The position numbers and the translations under genes were made by a program. Below the pieces are notes generated by a model. It did not search any database and had not been told where the DNA came from. It saw nothing but the letters and a program-made list of their open reading frames with translations. A stretch of 64,000 nt of DNA from Zea mays (Eukaryota; Streptophyta; Magnoliopsida; Poales; Poaceae), in assembly GCF_902167145.1 (NCBI RefSeq), contig NC_050096.1:76690683-76754682 (forward strand). Reading direction: 5' to 3'. How positions within the stretch are numbered: the first letter of the stretch is position 1; each line of letters begins with the position of its first letter. Below are positions 1 through 11,226 of this stretch, piece by piece.

Positions 1-884
1 ACACCGAGGCCCATCATTAACCCTAAAGCCCAGTCTAATTTTGGATCTAATCCGAGTTAGGCTTCCTTCCCCTTAAGTGTGTGACCCTATAGGTTCACAT
101 ACAAATAGACATAGCCCGAGTACTCTTACTTGGCCCAATAATTGACAGCGGCCTCTAGCAAGACATGTCAACTCCTATGCGCACGTAAAGATCATATCAG
201 ACGAACCATTGCAACATTACGTACATGCTGTTCCCTTTGTCTCACGATATTTGGTCTGGCTCTAAGCTGACCACTCTTTCTCGATACTGTGAATTGGAAT
301 CCTTTCAATGGTTAACTCTTAACCCTAGCACGACCATGCATTTCTTGATCCAATCACTCGAGGGGCCCAGAGATATCTCTCTCACAAAGAGAGGGACAAA
401 TTCCATCTTGACTGACCATGTCTCACAGCATGCTTCCTGACAAACCCAAAACTACCTTTATAACTACCCAGTTACGGAATAGCGTTTGATAGTCCCTAAG
501 TAAGTCAATTCACATCTTGAGAACATGCGACAATCTCAGGTCTAAGGATACAGTATTCATGTTGCAAAAAGAGAACTATATTACAATATCTCATGTTGGG
601 TCGGTCCAGCCTCAAGTCATACATGCGCCCACATTATTAGTTTAACATCTCCATGTTCATGACTTGTGAAATGTAGTCATCAACTAATACATGTGCTAGT
701 CATCGACTCTGACTAGGGACATCATTTAGAATAACCATATAAGTAAAGAATTTCACAAACAATTCACATAATTGCTAATCAATACAAGGTGCCTTCCATG
801 GATATTCAATTAAGCAATATATATATCATGGATACAAAGAAATATGCTCATCTCTATGATTATCTCTAGGGCATATTTATAACA
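1..884 (-). repeat. 3' LTR of Angela-like copy 1 (truncated by window edge)
   Basis: Near-identical to 6181-7064 from the first base of the window. On the minus strand it starts with TGTTATAAATATGCCC at 884. The missing part, about 380 bp by comparison with the other LTR, lies left of the window. Short open frames inside it recur in every LTR copy and are not genes. Confidence 0.93.
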
Positions 885-898
885 GTCTCCCACTTGCA
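885..898 (-). other. Polypurine tract of Angela-like copy 1
   Basis: The minus strand reads GTGCAAGTGGGAGAC directly before the LTR's TGTTA. This is the plus-strand priming site used in reverse transcription. The same tract sits beside the copy 2 LTR at 40115. Confidence 0.75.
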
Positions 899-904
899 CT
901 AGAG

Positions 905-1807
905 TTAATCTAGAAGATATCTAATACCCATAGATCTCATGTGTGCCTCATGCTTAGGTTGTGGAAGAGGTTTTGTCAAAGGATCAGCAACATTCAAATC
1001 CGTATGTATTTTGCATATCTTTATCTCACCCCGCCTAATGAATTCCCGTATGAGGTGAAACTTCCGCAGTATGTGTTTGTTTTTCTGGTGGTTCCTTGGC
1101 TCCTTAGCTTGCGCAATAGCTCCATTGTTGTCACAGTAGAGGTTCAATGGACTAGAAGCATTAGGAAACACACCAAGCTCGATGAGGAACTTCCTTATCC
1201 AAACACCTTCCTTTGCAGATTCAGAAGCTGCAATGTACTCGGCTTCTGTTGTAGAATCAGTCACAGTCTCCTGTTTGGAACTCTTCCAACTAACAGCACC
1301 ACCATTTATTGTGAACACAAAACCTGATTGCGATTTTAACTCGTCTGGGTCAGTTTGGAAGCTAGCATCGGTGTAACCAGTTACAATGAGCTCCTCCTTA
1401 CCCCCATATACCAGGAACATATCTTTAGTCCTTCTTAAGTACTTAAGAATGCCTTTTACCGCTATCCAGTGATCCTCACCTGGACCAGCCTGGTACCTAC
1501 TCGTAGCACTTATAGCGTATGAAACATCTGGGCGTGTACTTATCATGGCATACATGATTGATCCAATTGCTGAGGCGTATGGTACCTTACTCATGCGCTC
1601 CCGCTCATTAGCCGTCGCAGGACATTGCATCTGGCTAAGGTGTTTACCATGTGACATAGGTATGAACCCTTTCTTGGACTGTTCCATGTTGAACCGTTTC
1701 AAAACCTTGTCAATGTACGTATCTTGACTTAATCCTATAAGCCTCTTCGACCTATCTCTATAGATCCTTATGCCCAAAATATATGCTTCTTCCCCTAAGT
1801 CCTTCAT
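905..1807 (-). pseudogene. copia RT C-terminus and RNase H (copy 1, third frame segment)
   Basis: 300-codon open segment that continues the polyprotein after a frameshift. It begins at the end of the RT region (MKDLGEEAYILGIRIYRDRS) and runs through RNase H: the first Asp in GYTDASF, Glu in STTEAEYIAAS and Asp in LYCDNNGAIA are all present. The C-terminus ends in RYLLD, as in the intact copy. The frame break lies at about 1830-1835, where one G present in copy 2 is missing, so this piece cannot be translated with the upstream pol. Substitutions relative to copy 2 are few, so the break is probably recent. Confidence 0.88.
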
Positions 1808-1821
1808 AGAAAAACTCTTTT

Positions 1822-4059
1822 TCAGTGAAGCCTTACGGACTCCAGCATAGGAATGTCATTCCCAATCAATAATATGTCATCCACATACAAGATCAGAAAT
1901 ACAACAGCGCTCCCACTTTCCTTCTTGTAAACACAAGCTTCTTCTTGATTCTGATGAAAACCAAGCCCTTTGATCACTTCATCAAAACGAATGCTCCAAC
2001 TCCGAGATGCTTGCTTCAACCCATAAATGGATTTCTGAAGTTTGCATATCTTTCCAGCATTGATCGGATCGACAAAACCCTCGGGTTGTATCATATACAC
2101 GTCCTCATCTAGGTTTCCATTAAGGAAAGCTGTTTTGACATCCATCTGCCAAATCTCATAATTGAAATATGCGGCAATAGCTAGAATGATCCGAATAGAT
2201 TTAAGCATCGCTACTGGCGAGAATGTCTCGTCATAGTCAACTCCTTGAACTTGTCGAATACCCTTTGCAACAAGTCGAGCCTTATAGATGTGAACATTTC
2301 CATCCATGTCTTTCTTCTTCTTATAGATCCATTTGCATTCTATGGGTCTAACACCATCAGGCGGGTCAACCAAGTTCCAAACTTGATTTTCTCCCATGGA
2401 ATCTATCTCGGATCTCATGGCGACATGCCATTTCTCGGAATCTGGGTCCATCATCGCTTCTGAATATGTTGCAGGTTCGTCGTTGTCTAACAACAACACT
2501 TCCCCATTGCCCAACAATAGCACTTCTCCTCGTGCCTCGCGAAGCCTTGCTGACCTTCGTGGTTGTGGTGGTGATTCTCTTGCCATAGACGTCTCAACTT
2601 GTTCTGCTACATTAGCATCACTTGTTGAATCTTGTCCCACTGGCTCATCCTGAACTTCTTCAAGATACACCTTTTGTTTACTTTTCTCTCTTTTGAGAAA
2701 CTCTTTCTCTAAGAACACACCGTTCCGGGCGACAAACACTTTGCCCTCTGACCGGTGGTAAAAGTAATATCCTAAAGTTTCCTTTGGATATCCCACAAAC
2801 ATGCACTTGTCCGATTTTGGAGTGAGTTTATCTGACTGAAGTCGCTTGATGTAAACCTCACAACCCCAAATCTTCAGAAAAGACAAACTGGGAGTCTTCC
2901 CAGTCCACATCTCATATGGTGTCTTAACTACGGACTTAGACGGTACCCTATTTAGTGTGAAAGCTGTTGTTTCTAGAGCGTATCCCCAAAACGACAAAGG
3001 TAGGTCCGACTGGCTCATCATTGATCGAACCATATCCAATAAAGTCCGATTACGTCGCTTAGACACGCCATTCCTCTGAGGCGTTCCAGGCGGCGTAAGC
3101 TGTGGAACAATTCCACAACTCTTTAGATGATTGCTAAACTCATGACTCAAATATTCACCTCCACGATCTGATCGCAGTGCTTTAATTTTCTTGCCACGCT
3201 GATTTTCTACTTCATTCTGAAACTCTTTGAACTTTTCTAAGGATTCAGACTTGTGTTTCATTAAGTAGACATACCCATATCTACTAAAATCATCAGTGAA
3301 GGTTATGAAGTATTGGAATCCTCCCCTAGCTGTCGTACTCATTGGTCCGCACACATCAGTATGTATGAGTTCCAATAAATCTAATGTCCTCTCCGGTAAA
3401 CCCGTGAAAGGCGCCTTGGTCATCTTACCAAGTAAGCAAGCTTCACATGTCTCGTATGATTCAAAATCAAACGAAGTTAAAATCCCATCAGAATGAAGCT
3501 TCTTCATGCGATTCTCACTTATATGACCCAAACGACAGTGCCACATGTAGGTAGGACTTAAATCATTAGGCCGAGGCCTTTTAGCACTAATATTACAGAT
3601 AGGTGCATCATCAAGATTTAAAATGAATAACCCATTCATAATGGATGCAAAAGCCACAAACATGCCATTCTTAGAGATCACACAACCATTGTTTTCACTC
3701 GCAAATGAATAACCATCCTTCATCAAACATGAAGGAGACATAATGTTTCGACTCATACTAGGAACTAGATAACAATTATTTAACTCCAAAATAAATCCTG
3801 ATGGGAGGTGGAGTTGCATCGTCCCGACGGTCAACGCAGCAACTCTTGCATTATTGCCTACCCGGAAATCAACTTCTCCTCTTTTCACGCTTCTACTTCT
3901 TATCATTCCCTGCATCGAATTGCAAATATGGGCAATCGATCCGGTATCAAATACCCAAGAATTAATATAAGAATCAACAAGAAAAAATTTTGTAATGTGA
4001 ATAGCAAGTGTACCTGCTGCGGCTGTACCCTTACCGCCGCGATCCTTAATAGAGGCCAA
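1822..4059 (-). pseudogene. copia protease, integrase and RT (copy 1, middle segment)
   Basis: 745-codon segment in the same frame as gag but separated from it by a nonsense codon. In order it shows the protease motif DTGS, a GAG-pre-integrase zinc region (WHCRLGH...CEAC), the integrase core (IHTDVCGP, SDRGGEY, RRNRTL), and RT with the catalytic YVDD in LILYVDDILLIGND. It ends in a wrong-frame tail after YVDD because of a one-base deletion. In a live element it would mature the particle, integrate the cDNA and copy the RNA. One integrase residue next to the catalytic Glu differs from copy 2 (SKRRNRT against SERRNRT). Confidence 0.9.
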
Positions 4060-4080
4060 GTACTGCTTGCAATTCCTTTT

Positions 4081-4869
4081 CTAGTGACCAAGTTCTTTGC
4101 AATAAAAGCACTCTGCATCTGCAGCTGGTCCAGCCTTGGGCTTTTGATTTGGCTTGGATACTGTATCCTTTGCCTTGCCCTTCTTCTTTTGAGATTTACC
4201 CTTCTTCTTAAAGTTGGGTTTGTTTTGGACCGCCATCACATGGTCGCTGCTGCCAGCGCTTTTCTTTATGTCCCCCTCTGCTGTTTTCAGCATGCCACAT
4301 AGTTCATTGAGGCCCCTCTCCGCCCCATGCATATGGTAGTTCGTGATGAAGTTTCCATAGCTGGGCGGAAGAGATGCCAAAATGAAGTCAGTGGCCAACT
4401 CTTGGCTTATTCGGAAGCCTAGCTTCTCCAAGCTCTGACTGTAACCAACCATTTTGATTACGTGTGGCCCAACTGCTGCGCCTTCTGCTAGCTTGCATTC
4501 CAGAAAGGATTTGGACACATTGAACCTTTCAGTCCTAGCCTGAGTCTGGAACATATCCTTGAGCGCCACGATCATATCGTGCACCTCATGGTTTGTCTCA
4601 AACTGCATTTGTAGCTCAGGCTCCATGCAAGCAAGCATTAGGCAACTCACTTCAAGATTAGCATCCATTGCTTTCTTGTAAGCGGTTTTAGCTGCAGCAG
4701 TTGCATTTTCACCAGGATCCTCTGGCAGTGGGGTGTCTAGAACGTCTTCCTTTTTTTCAGCCCTGAGAACAATTCTCAGGTTACGGATCCAATCCGTATA
4801 GTTTGTTCCATTTAACTTATCCTTTTCAAGAATTGATCGCAAATTAAATGTTGGTGTGCTAGGTGCCAT
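4081..4869 (-). pseudogene. copia GAG (copy 1), cut at the zinc knuckle
   Basis: 262-codon GAG opening MAPSTPTFNLRSILEKDKLNGTN, the same start as the intact copy at 44101. The body is the GAG fold typical of copia elements (UBN2/Retrotran_gag type), followed by a Lys-rich linker and the start of a CX2CX4HX4C knuckle (CFYCKELGH). The next codon, Trp in copy 2, is TAG here, so the knuckle loses its final Cys and all of pol lies beyond the stop. GAG would form the cytoplasmic virus-like particle and the knuckle would bind RNA. A truncated GAG could still be made. Confidence 0.88.
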
Positions 4870-5797
4870 TTATCTACAACAAAATAATGCAAAATACTAA
4901 GACAAAAATATCCATGACAGAGTAAATCATATTAAAACTTTAATAGTCTACTCCCACTAAAATCAATATCCCTCGATTGATACTTAGTGATTCATAACCC
5001 ACAACTAACAAGTCTACTAGTGAGCTTTAGCATCACCGCTAGAAGACAAGGTAGATCGGTAAACAACTCCTTGCTAATCATATCATATATATGACTTCTG
5101 TTGTTGGGTGACATCTCTATGTCTCGGCTCCCAACCTTATGCCCCAAAGTCCTTAACCATTAAGCTGACTTTGTTTAAGTTAACCAACCCTTTCTGCAGT
5201 TCGTATCCGATACAAACCTATCTAGTCAAGAAAAACTGGTGGCACCCTAATTTCATAGACCCACCACCAATTGTACAAGACTTATGATAGTGCAAGGTTT
5301 GGAGAGGCATTTAAGCTTAAACATTTATGAGGGATCGTCCTACTTATATCATCGCACGCAAGGACATATATGCAATATGAACAAGTAGAACATTAAGAAT
5401 GGCATTCACACAACAGTTGTGATTCGGTATGGCTTGCTGTCACATGGTGATCCCCATATCCAATAATCTGTCCATCACGATGATCTCCATCTCCATGATA
5501 TAGGTATGCCATCCTTCAGGTGATGAGTCCTTCAAGACCTATCTAACGTATGCTGGTAAACAAATTACATATACGCTTTAGATCATCACATGTTGACACG
5601 CAGGTCATTACATTAAATTTGGACAATACATGTGGCTCCAGCCGTATTGCCCTGGTCACGACACGCAGGTCATGAATAATTCATTAATATGCATCATATA
5701 CACACAATAGCCATACCGATCACAAGATGTCCTGCAAAAACAGGTTAGACAAACACGTTTCTATATGTTCTCCACTACAGCAGATAGCCACGTTTCT
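4870..5797 (-). other. Untranslated leader of Angela-like copy 1, with PBS deleted
   Basis: Non-coding leader between GAG and the 5' LTR, matching 44102-45018 of copy 2. Roughly 350 bp next to the LTR, including the tRNA primer site, is absent here. The junction at about 5788-5797 carries ACGTTTCTAT, also found 35 bp away at about 5755. No ORF or structured RNA was recognised. Confidence 0.75.
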
Positions 5798-7064
5798 ATT
5801 ACGGGGAGGCTACGCTAGCGCAAAACAAAATTTTCAACCCCATAATACCAAGAACTACTGCGGTTATAGGTCATGGAATTACCACTAGACGCGCAGAGCA
5901 GCGGAAGACGTCTCGATGTAGACGAACGCGTTGAGCAGTGCCGTGCAGTCGTCAGCGTCCTTCACGTCCTCGCACGGTTCATCCTAGTGCTCCAGATGCA
6001 GCACCTCCGAGGTATCCACACGTACAGGGAGGAAGCGCCGCGTACCGAACTGCTAGGTTCGCGATGGCGGCTTGGCGAGGGCGAGAGGTTAGCGGCGGCT
6101 GCTCGTTTGCTGGTGGCCAATTAGGTTAAGCCTAACCGCGCCCCCGTCCCTCATTATATAGGCGTTATGGTGGGCTTCTGACACCGAGGCCCATCATTAA
6201 CCCTAAAGCCCAGTCTAATTTCGGATCTAATCCGAGTTAGGCTTCCTTCCCCTTAAGTGTGTGACCCTATAGGTTCACGTACAAATAGACATAGCCCGAG
6301 TACTCTTACTTGACCCAATAATTGACAGCGGCCTCTAGCAAGACATGTCAACTCCTATGCGCACGTAAAGATCATATCAGACGAACCATTGCAACATTAC
6401 ATACATGCTGTTCCCTTTGTCTCACGATATTTGGTCTGGCTCTAAGCTGACCTCTCTTTCTCGATACTGTGAATTGGAATCCTTTCAATGGTTAACTCTT
6501 AACCCTAGCACGGCCATGCGTTTCTTGATCCAATCACTCGAGGGGCCCAGAGATATCTCTCTCACAAAGAGAGGGACAAATTCCATCTTGACTGACCATG
6601 CCTCACAACATGCTTCCTGACAAACCCAAAACTACCTTTATAACTACCCAGTTACGGAATAGCGTTTGATAGTTCCTAAGTAAGTCAATTCACATCTTGA
6701 GAACATGCGACAATCTCAGGTCTAAGGATACAGTATTCATGTTGCAAAAAGAGAACTATATTACAATATCTCACGTTGGGTCGGTCCAGCCTCATGTCAT
6801 ACATGCGCCCACATTATTAGTTTAACATCTCCATGTTCATGACTTGTGAAATGTAGTCATCAACTAATACATGTGCTAGTCATCGACTCTGACTAGGGAC
6901 ATCATTTAGAATAACCATATAAGTAAAGAATCTCACAAACAATTCACATAATTGCTAATCAATACAAGGTGCCTTCCATGGATATTCAATTAAGCAATAT
7001 ATATATCATGGATACAAAGAAATATGCTCATCTCTATGATTATCTCTATGGCATATTTCTAGCA
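5798..7064 (-). repeat. 5' LTR of Angela-like copy 1
   Basis: About 1267 bp, aligning end to end with 38842-40114 and 45366-46639 except for about six missing bases at the internal end. The outer end reads TGCTAGAAATATGCC on the minus strand, followed outside by Sirevirus integrase sequence. Confidence 0.92.
6153..6160 (-). promoter_or_regulatory. TATA box of the Angela-like 5' LTR (copy 1)
   Basis: TATATAAT on the minus strand within CCTATATAATGAGGGACG. It is conserved in all four LTR copies and sits about 350 bp from the internal end, as expected for U3/R. Confidence 0.6.
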
Positions 7065-7457
7065 GAGTTCTCTTCTCCCTACACGCCACAACAAAATGGT
7101 GTAGTGGAGAGGAAGAATAGAACTCTATTGGACATGGCAAGAACCATGCTTGATGAGTACAAGACTTCGGATCGGTTTTGAGCCGAGGCGGTCAAAACCG
7201 CTTGCTACGCCATCAACCGGTTGTATCTACACCGAATCCTCAAGAAGACATCGTACGAACTCCTAATCGGTAAAAAGCCCAATGTTTCATATTTTAGAGT
7301 CTTTGGTAGCAAATGCTTTATTCTTGTTAAAAGAGGTAGAAAATCCTAATGTGCTCCTAAGGCTGTAGAAGGCTTTTTACTAGGATATGATTCAAACAAA
7401 AGGGCATATAGAGTCTTTAACAAGTCCTCTGGACTAGTTGAAGTTTCTTGTGACATT
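7065..7457 (+). pseudogene. Sirevirus A integrase C-terminus (degenerate)
   Basis: Starts abruptly at the Angela-like insertion in the middle of integrase (SSPYTPQQNGVVERKNRTLL, which carries the catalytic Glu in ERKNRT). Two in-frame stops follow: TGA for Trp after the DRF motif near 7179, and TAA for Lys/Ser near 7347, in a region that encodes [13 protein letters not shown] in Sirevirus C. It runs into the longer open frame at 7458. Confidence 0.8.
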
Positions 7458-9770
7458 GTGTTTGATGAGACTAACGGCTCTCAAGTAGAGCAAGTTGATC
7501 TTGATGAGCTAGATGATGAAGAGGCTCCGTGCGTCGCGCTAAGGAACATGTCCATTGGGGATGTGTGTCCTAAGGAATCCGAAGAGCCTCCAAATGCACA
7601 AGATCAACCATCTTCCTCCTTGCAAGCATCTCCACCAACTCAAGATGAGAATAAGGCTCAACATGATGAAGGAGAAGATCAAGAAGTTGAGCCACCTCAA
7701 GAGGAGAGCAATGATCAAGGGGGAGATGCCCATGATCAAGATGAGGAAGATGAGCAAGCTACAAGACCGCCACACCCAAGAGTCCACCAAGCAATCCAAC
7801 GAGATCACCCCGTGAATACCATCCTCGGCGATATTCAAAAGGGGGTAACTACTCGATCTCGTGTTGCTCATTTTTGTGAACATTACTATTTTGTTTCCTC
7901 TATTGAGCCACACAAGGTAGAGGAAGCACTTCAAGATTCGAATTGGGTGGTGGCGATGCAAGAGGAGCTCAACAACTTCACTAGGAATGAGGTATGGCAT
8001 TTAGGTAGTGTTTGGTTGAAGAGCCAAGTAGAACGGAACCGTTCTGTACTAGTTTTGTTGTTGTTTGGTTACAAAGTAACTGGAATGGAATGGCTCCAAT
8101 TAGGGAATATTCTCCTCAGATCCGGAACCATTCCGCTCCAAAAAATCAATGGGACGGAGCCGCTCTGTTCCAATCCCGCTCTCACAGTCACGCTCCGTTC
8201 TATTCACTCTGCAACCAAACAAAAAACAGAATCGCTCCGTTCCAGATTACCAAACACAGAACAGAGCGGCTCCGTTCCTAGAATCAGTGATGGAACGACT
8301 CCGTTCTACTTGGCTCCTCAACCAAACACTACCTTAGTTCCACGTCCTAACCAAAATGTTGTAGGAACCAAGTGGGTCTTCTTCAACAAACAAGATGAGC
8401 ATGTTGTGGTGACAAGGAACAAAGGCCGACTTGTAGCCAAGGGATATTCACAAGTCGAAGGTTTGGATTTCGGTGAAACATATGCACCCGTAGCTAGGAT
8501 AGAATCAATTCGCATTTTACCTGCCTATGCTACTTACCATGGCTTTAAGCTTTACCAAATGGACGTGAAAAGTGCCTTCCTCAATGGACCAATCAAGGAG
8601 GAGGTCTATGTTGAGCAACCTCCCGGCTTTGAAGATAGTGAGTACCCTAACTATGTATATAAACTCTCTAAGGCGCTTTATGGGCTCAAGCAAGCCCCAA
8701 GAGCATGGTATGAATGCCTAAGAGATTTTCTTATCACTAATGACTTCAAAGTCGGAAAGGCCGATCCTACACTATTTACCAAAACACTTGAAAATGATTT
8801 GTTTGTATGCCAAATTTATGTTGATAATATCATATTTGGGTCTACTAACGAATCTACATGTGAAGAGTTTAGTAGGATCATGACACAAAAATTTGAGATG
8901 TCTATGATGGGGGAGTTGAAGTACTTCTTAGGATTTCAAGTAAAGCAACTCCAAGAGGGCACCTTCATTAGCCAAACGAAGTATATTCAAGACATTCTAA
9001 ACAAGTTTGGGATGAAGGATGCCAAGCCCATCAAGACACCCATGGGAACTAATGGGCATCTCGACCTCGACACGGGAGGTAAATCCGTAGATCAAAAGGT
9101 ATACCGGTCAATGATAGGTTCTTTGCTCTACTTATGTGCATCTCGACCGGATATTATGCTTTCCGTATGCATGTGTGCAAGATTCCAAGCCGACCCTAAG
9201 GAAGCTCACCTTACGGCCGTAAAACGAATCTTGAGATATTTAGTTTATACTCCTAAGTTTGGCCTTTGGTACCCTAGGGGATCTACATTTGATTTAATTG
9301 GTTATTCGGATGCCGATTGGGCACGGTGTAAAATTAATAGAAAGAGCACATCAGGGACTTGCCAGTTCTTGGGAAGGTCTCTGGTGTCTTGGGCTTCAAA
9401 GAAGCAAAATTCCGTAGCTCTTTCTACCGCCGAAGCCGAGTATATTGCCGCAGGCCATTGTTGCGCGCAATTACTTTGGATGAGGCAAACCCTTAGGGAC
9501 TATGGTTACAAATTAACCAAAGTTCCTCTTCTATGTGATAATGAGAGTGCAATCCGCATGGCGGATAATCCCGTTGAGCATAGCCGCACTAAACACATAG
9601 CCATTCGGTATCATTTCTTAAGGGATCACCAACAAAAGGGGGATATCGAGATTGCATATATTAACACCAAAGAACAATTAGCCGATATCTTTACCAAGCC
9701 ACTAGATGAACAAACATTTAACAAACTTAGGCATGAGCTAAATATTCTTGATTCTCGTAATTTCTTTTGA
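7458..9770 (+). pseudogene. Sirevirus A RT-RNase H with in-frame MITE insertion
   Basis: 770-codon open frame. It comprises an acidic integrase-RT linker, the start of RT ([19 protein letters not shown]), about 111 codons of MITE sequence, then the rest of RT and RNase H to [10 protein letters not shown]. Despite the insertion there is no stop. The RT catalytic motif reads YVDN instead of YVDD ([14 protein letters not shown]), which should abolish polymerase activity. RNase H keeps YSDADW, STAEAEY and LLCDNESA. Without gag, protease and the integrase N-terminus on the same piece it is a dead remnant. Confidence 0.88.
8004..8333. mobile_element. 330 bp Tourist/PIF-Harbinger-like MITE
   Basis: Terminal inverted repeats of about 35 bp start GGTAGTGTTTGGTTGA and end TCAACCAAACACTACC (one mismatch in this part). 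They are flanked by the direct repeat TTA at 8001-8003 and 8334-8336, the 3 bp target preference of PIF/Harbinger elements. Sirevirus coding sequence resumes on both sides. The element is non-autonomous. Its interior is rich in GGAACGGAGCGG-type and complementary words (for example 8150-8300), giving a strong hairpin potential. Confidence 0.85.
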
Positions 9771-10595
9771 GATTTTGCACACATAGCTCATTAATATACC
9801 TTTGATCATATCTCTTTTATATGCTATGACTAATGTGTTTTCAAGTGTATTTCAAACCAAGTCATAGATTGAAAGGGAATTGGAGTCTTCGGCGAAGACA
9901 AAGGCTTCCACTCCACTCCATCAAATTACTCATCCTTCGCCGACACTCCAAGCAACTCTCCAACTTTGGTATAATCTTCACTCATATGTTATTTACCATA
10001 GGGAGAGAAAGTAAAAAGGGCTTATAATTCACTCAAGTATCCGTTTTTGGCGATTCATGCCAAAGGGGGAGAAAGTATTAGCCCAAAGCAAAAGGACCGC
10101 ACCACCACCAATTTTCTAAAAATTTGAATTTAGAAAAGATTTTTCAAATGATGATGTTTCAATCGGTATCTTATTTTTGATAGAATTTCAAATTGGTACA
10201 ACCTCTTCAAAACTAATATCTAAAACCCTCTTGAACACTAAGAGGAGGATTTGATTGAGGGGGAGTTTTGTTTAGTCAAAGGAAAAGCATTTGAAACAGG
10301 GGGAGAAAATTTCAAATCTTGAAAATGCTTCTCAAAATCTTAATCATTTACCTTTGACTATTTGCAAAAGGACTTTGAAAAGAATTTACAAAACTATTTG
10401 CAAAAACAAAAACATGTGGTGGAAGCGTGGTCCAAAATGTTAAAAATAAAGAAATCAATCCATGCGCATCTAATGAAAATTTATTGGTTCAATTTCTTAG
10501 TATCCTTTGCACTTACTTTATGCAAACTAGTTCAATTATGCACTTCTATATTTGCTTTGGTTTGTGTTGGCATCAATCACCAAAAAGGGGGATAT
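9771..10595 (+). other. Sirevirus A pol-LTR spacer with repeated polypurine tracts
   Basis: No env-like ORF is visible. The spacer contains several AAAGGGGGAGA-type purine tracts (about 10066, 10258, 10300 and 10583). The last lies against the LTR and is the likely plus-strand primer. Confidence 0.75.
10583..10595 (+). other. Polypurine tract of Sirevirus A
   Basis: AAAAAGGGGGATAT immediately before the LTR start TGAAAGGGAA at 10596. Confidence 0.75.
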
Positions 10596-10787
10596 TGAAA
10601 GGGAATTAGGCTTACACCTTTTCCTAATTGATTTTGGTGGTTAAATTGCCCAACACAAATAATTGGACTAACTAGTTTGCTCTAGATTATGAGTTCTACT
10701 GGTGCCAAAGGTTCACCACAAACCAATAAAAAGACCGAAAAAGGATTCAAATATAGAGAGCAAAAGTCAGCCGAAGTGTGCCCTGGT

Positions 10788-11185
10788 CTGGCGCACCGGA
10801 CTGTCCGGTGTGCCACCGGACAGTGTCTGGTGCACCACCGAACAGTGTCCGGTGCACCAGGGACTCCAACTCCGAACTGCTCACCTTCGGGAATTCTGGA
10901 GGCCGCTCCGCTATAATTCACCGGACTATCCGGTGGCGCACCGGACTGTCCAGGGTGCCAGCGGAGCAACGGCTACTTCGTGCCAACGGTCGTCTGCAGA
11001 AGGCATTAAATGCGCTACAGTGCGCGCCAGAGTCAGAGCAGAGCCAGATGGCGCACCGGACAGTGAACAGGACCTATCCGGTGCACCACCGGACTGTCCG
11101 GTGGCCCAGAAGACAGAAGCCCCAACGGTCGGAATCCAACGGCCAGGTGACGTGGCAGGCGCACCGGACTGTCCGGTGCGCCATG
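10788..11185 (+). repeat. GTCCGGTG palindrome array in LTR A
   Basis: About nine imperfect copies of CACCGGACTGTCCGGTG (8 bp arms around one base), several with an ACAGTGTC-type longer core. They are interspersed over 400 bp of U3 upstream of the TATA box. Confidence 0.85.
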
Positions 11186-11226
11186 CTACAGCAGCCTTCA
11201 CCAAACGGCTAGTTTGGTGGTTGGGG

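Larger units (their letters stand above)
1..7064 (-). mobile_element. Angela/Tork-like copia LTR retrotransposon, copy 1 (defective, left end outside window)
   Basis: Ty1/copia element read on the minus strand, with gag-protease-integrase-RT-RNase H between two near-identical LTRs (1-884, truncated by the window, and 5798-7064). It closely matches the second copy at 38842-46639. It interrupts the integrase of a plus-strand Sirevirus, which resumes at 7065 with GAGTT; that pentamer is the expected TSD, but the partner lies left of the window. The copy is dead three ways: a nonsense codon at the gag zinc knuckle, a one-base deletion in RT, and loss of the PBS region. The lineage call rests on LTR ends of the type TGTTAGAAATATGCCC and on the polyprotein motifs, so it is probable rather than certain. 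Confidence 0.9.

Noticed and set aside
225..440. 71-codon frame recurring at 225, 6405, 39456 and 45980
   Set aside because: It is the same LTR position in four copies of one element. Its conservation follows from LTR identity, and it is antisense to element transcription.
9771..10595. Possible env-like gene after pol in Sireviruses
   Set aside because: Some Sireviruses carry one, but in A, B and C this region has no long frame, signal peptide or membrane segment.
10788..11185. Regularly spaced GTCCGGTG repeats resembling a CRISPR array
   Set aside because: Spacing is irregular, units are palindromic and overlap, and they lie in LTRs of a plant retrotransposon. No cas-like genes are present.
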